Part shown: positions 62,334 to 64,000 of the stretch, in pieces | How the letters are laid out: the number at the start of each line of letters is the position of its first letter | How positions within the stretch are numbered: position 1 is the first letter of the stretch | Origin: Arabiibacter massiliensis | Lineage (GTDB): Bacteria; Actinomycetota; Coriobacteriia; Coriobacteriales; Eggerthellaceae | NCBI RefSeq assembly: GCF_900169505.1 | Contig: NZ_LT827021.1 | Span: forward strand, 1,550,001-1,614,000 | Direction of reading: 5' to 3' | Length of the DNA: 64,000 nt | Translations under genes and position numbers: made by a program | The notes under the pieces: generated by a model | What the model saw: the letters and a program-made list of their open reading frames with translations, nothing else | What the model was told of the DNA's origin: nothing | Databases searched by the model: none

Positions 62334-62995
62334 AGCACGCCCTCCCGCTTCAGGATCTCGCGCACCTCGCGCGCGATCTGGGGGACGTTCTTGTCGACGG
62401 TGTCCACCATGGCGTCGGCGACCTCCTCGTACATGGGAAGGCGCCCGGCGATGGTCCTGCGCGCGGTCTCGAGGTCGCGGAACAGCGGCCGCGACGACAC
62501 GTCCTTGACGCGCGCGTACGCCTGCTCGGCCGTCACCTGCAAGTACACCACGAACCCGGACGACTTCAGGATCTCGCGGTTCTCGGGCTTCAGCACCACG
62601 CCGCCGCCGCACGAGATGAGCAGGGGATCCTTCTGGGAGAACTCTCGCAGCACGTCGGTCTCGAGCGCGCGGAAGCCCTCCTCCCCCGCCTCGGCGAACA
62701 TCTGGTTGACGGTCTTGCCCTCGCGACGCTCGAGGTACGCGTCGAGGTCGACCGACGCCACGCCGCAGCTGCGCGCCAGCTTGCGCGCCACCGAGGTCTT
62801 CCCGGCTACCATGAAGCCGACGAAGAACACCGGGCGCGAAAGCTCGTACTGGGGCCGGGGCTGCTGCGAGAGGTAGGGGGAGCCCACGACCGACGGGAGC
62901 TCGCTCGGCTCCGCTATCGAAAGGGTGTAGGCGGACGGATCGATGTCCGCGTTCGCACCGATCCCCTGATCAGGCGCTTCCTCTGTCTGGCTCAT
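62318..62995 (-). CDS. aroK: Shikimate kinase with N-terminal extension
   Basis: 225 residues; typical enzymes have about 170. An extra 53 residues, acidic and Ser/Pro-rich, precede the kinase core: FFVGFMVAGKTSVARKLARS (P-loop GFMVAGKT), VDLDAYLERREGKTVNQMF, RALETDVL, SCGGGVVLKPENR and SSRPLF (lid Arg). Phosphorylates shikimate at O3. ATG 62995 with GGGAGA upstream is preferred over the ATG 18 bases earlier, which overlaps aroC. Confidence 0.93.
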   Translation of the reverse strand: MSQTEEAPDQGIGANADIDPSAYTLSIAEPSELPSVVGSPYLSQQPRPQYELSRPVFFVGFMVAGKTSVARKLARSCGVASVDLDAYLERREGKTVNQMFAEAGEEGFRALETDVLREFSQKDPLLISCGGGVVLKPENREILKSSGFVVYLQVTAEQAYARVKDVSSRPLFRDLETARRTIAGRLPMYEEVADAMVDTVDKNVPQIAREVREILKREGVLCPRK

Positions 62996-63009
62996 GCTGT
63001 CTCCCTGGG

Positions 63010-64000
63010 TCATCGCGACATCGTCCGAAGCCGCTGCTGGTATGCTTTGAAGGCGGCCTTGATATCGGCCATGTTGTCGCGCCCGAACTTCTCGAGGTAC
63101 GCCCCGGCCAGCGCGAACGCCACCTCGCTCTCGGCCACGACGGCGCAGGCGGGAACGGCGCACGTGTCGCTGCGCTCCTTGGACGCCTCCTCGGGCTCGA
63201 GCGTGTCGAGGTTCACGGTGGAAAGCGGCGTCATGAGCGTGGGGATGGGCTTCATAGCCGCCGTGACGATGAGCGGCATGCCCGTGGTCATGCCGCCCTC
63301 GAGGCCGCCCGCGTTGTTCGACGTGCGCACGAAGCCGGCCGTGCGGTCGACCTCGATGGGGTCGTGCACCTCGGAGCCGGGACGGCGCGCCGCCTCGAAG
63401 CCCAGGCCGAACTCGACGCCCTTGAGGGCCGGGATGGAGAAGAGCGCGCCGCCGATGCGCGCGGTGAGGCGGTCGGCCGCCGTGGCGTAGCCGCCCACGC
63501 CGGGCACGAGCCCCGTGGCCACGATGCGGAACGTGCCGCCCAGGCTCTCCCCCGCTGCCTTCGCGCGGTCTATCTCGGCCTTCATGGCCTCGGTGGCCGC
63601 CCCGTCGGGGCAGCGCACCTCGCTCATCTCGATGGCGAGCGGCTTGTAGTCGGGCGCGCGCATGAGGGGATCGTCCTCCTCGTAGCGCGCGCCGCCGATG
63701 GAGGTGACGTAGGAGAACACCTCCACGCCCAGCTCGGCCAGAAACTCGCGCGCGATGCCGGCCGCCGCCACGCGCGCGGCCGTCTCGCGGGCGCTCGCGC
63801 GCTCGAGGATGTTGCGGCAGTCGTCGGTGTCGGTTTTGAGCGCGCCCACGAGGTCGGCATGGCCGGGGCGCGGGCGCACCTCGCGCACGAGGTCGGACGG
63901 GGCGTCGCCGAAGGGCGCCATGCGATCGGTCCAGTTCTGCCAATCGCGGTTGCGCACGGCGAGCGCGATGGGGGTTCCCAGCGTCCGGCCGAAGCGCACG
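63010..64000 (-). CDS. aroC: Chorismate synthase (partial, N-terminus beyond window)
   Basis: At least 330 residues; about 75-80 N-terminal residues lie past the right edge. Visible: GTPIALAVRNRDWQNW, VREVRPRPGHADLVG, the FMN/substrate region RASARETAARVAAAGIAREF, GGLEGGMTTGMPLIVTAAMK PIPTL and the C-terminal RSDTCAVPACAVVAESEVAF. Makes chorismate from EPSP using reduced FMN. First of the aroC-aroK-aroB-aroQ-peptidase run as seen here. Confidence 0.95.
   Translation of the reverse strand, partial: VRFGRTLGTPIALAVRNRDWQNWTDRMAPFGDAPSDLVREVRPRPGHADLVGALKTDTDDCRNILERASARETAARVAAAGIAREFLAELGVEVFSYVTSIGGARYEEDDPLMRAPDYKPLAIEMSEVRCPDGAATEAMKAEIDRAKAAGESLGGTFRIVATGLVPGVGGYATAADRLTARIGGALFSIPALKGVEFGLGFEAARRPGSEVHDPIEVDRTAGFVRTSNNAGGLEGGMTTGMPLIVTAAMKPIPTLMTPLSTVNLDTLEPEEASKERSDTCAVPACAVVAESEVAFALAGAYLEKFGRDNMADIKAAFKAYQQRLRTMSR

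Noticed and set aside
1..64000. tRNA, rRNA, CRISPR, insertion sequence with transposase, integrase or prophage
   Set aside because: None seen on reading both strands. The repeats found are short palindromes without regular spacers, and no transposase or integrase motif was recognised.

Overview
This window is chromosomal DNA of a high-GC actinobacterium, most likely a gut member of the Coriobacteriia (Eggerthellaceae; Eggerthella or Gordonibacter type). The basis is the GC-rich coding style, a Tat-exported FAD reductase of the kind expanded in that group, a four-domain ribosomal protein S1, and a family of short palindromic intergenic repeats. No rRNA, tRNA, CRISPR array or phage is visible. 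The assignment rests on gene content, not on a database search.

Layout. 1-8370 (minus) is the 5' part of a giant secreted repeat protein that runs off the left edge; many chance open frames on both strands hide it. 8748-11524 holds uvrB and a small toxin-antitoxin-like pair. 11525-12375 is a scar with a KilA-N gene fragment inside and beside large palindromes. 12376-18862 is housekeeping: a YeiH-type transporter, coaE, mnmA, a membrane acyltransferase and rpsA. 19079-26813 is regulatory and respiratory: a PAS/GAF/GGDEF/EAL protein, a Fur-family repressor, and a Tat-exported flavoprotein divergent from a regulator built on a catalytically dead Fic fold. 26878-32487 carries amtB-glnB, a GNAT enzyme, acetate kinase and a Pit phosphate transporter, with nested palindromes between. 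32708-38996 is a compact six-gene operon (carboxyltransferase::AccB fusion, accC, asp23-like, nusB, xseB, dxs). 39224-39962 is a second toxin-antitoxin-like pair.

39989-58808 is a surface-glycan locus with two divergent arms. The minus arm starts with a NusG paralogue behind a long leader. It continues with the initiating sugar-phosphate transferase, glycosyltransferases, a heparinase II/III-like protein, a CapK-like adenylate-forming enzyme, WecB/WecC (UDP-ManNAcA synthesis), an acetyltransferase, Wzy and Wzx. The plus arm encodes a small sortase substrate, a class B sortase, an LCP glycan ligase, and a Wzz/CpsD/CpsB tyrosine-phosphorylation module for chain length. A 13-C homopolymer lies in the shared 730-bp upstream region. 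The distal minus-arm genes are visibly AT-rich, which suggests transfer.

58996-64000 is efp, a Xaa-Pro peptidase and shikimate genes (aroQ, aroB, aroK and aroC, the last cut by the right edge).

The least ordinary items are the PycB/OadA::AccB fusion in the accB slot of an accC-asp23-nusB-xseB-dxs operon, the dead-Fic regulator beside the flavoprotein, the poly-C tract at the glycan locus, the giant two-architecture repeat protein, and a palindromic repeat that has become in-frame coding sequence inside the peptidase gene.
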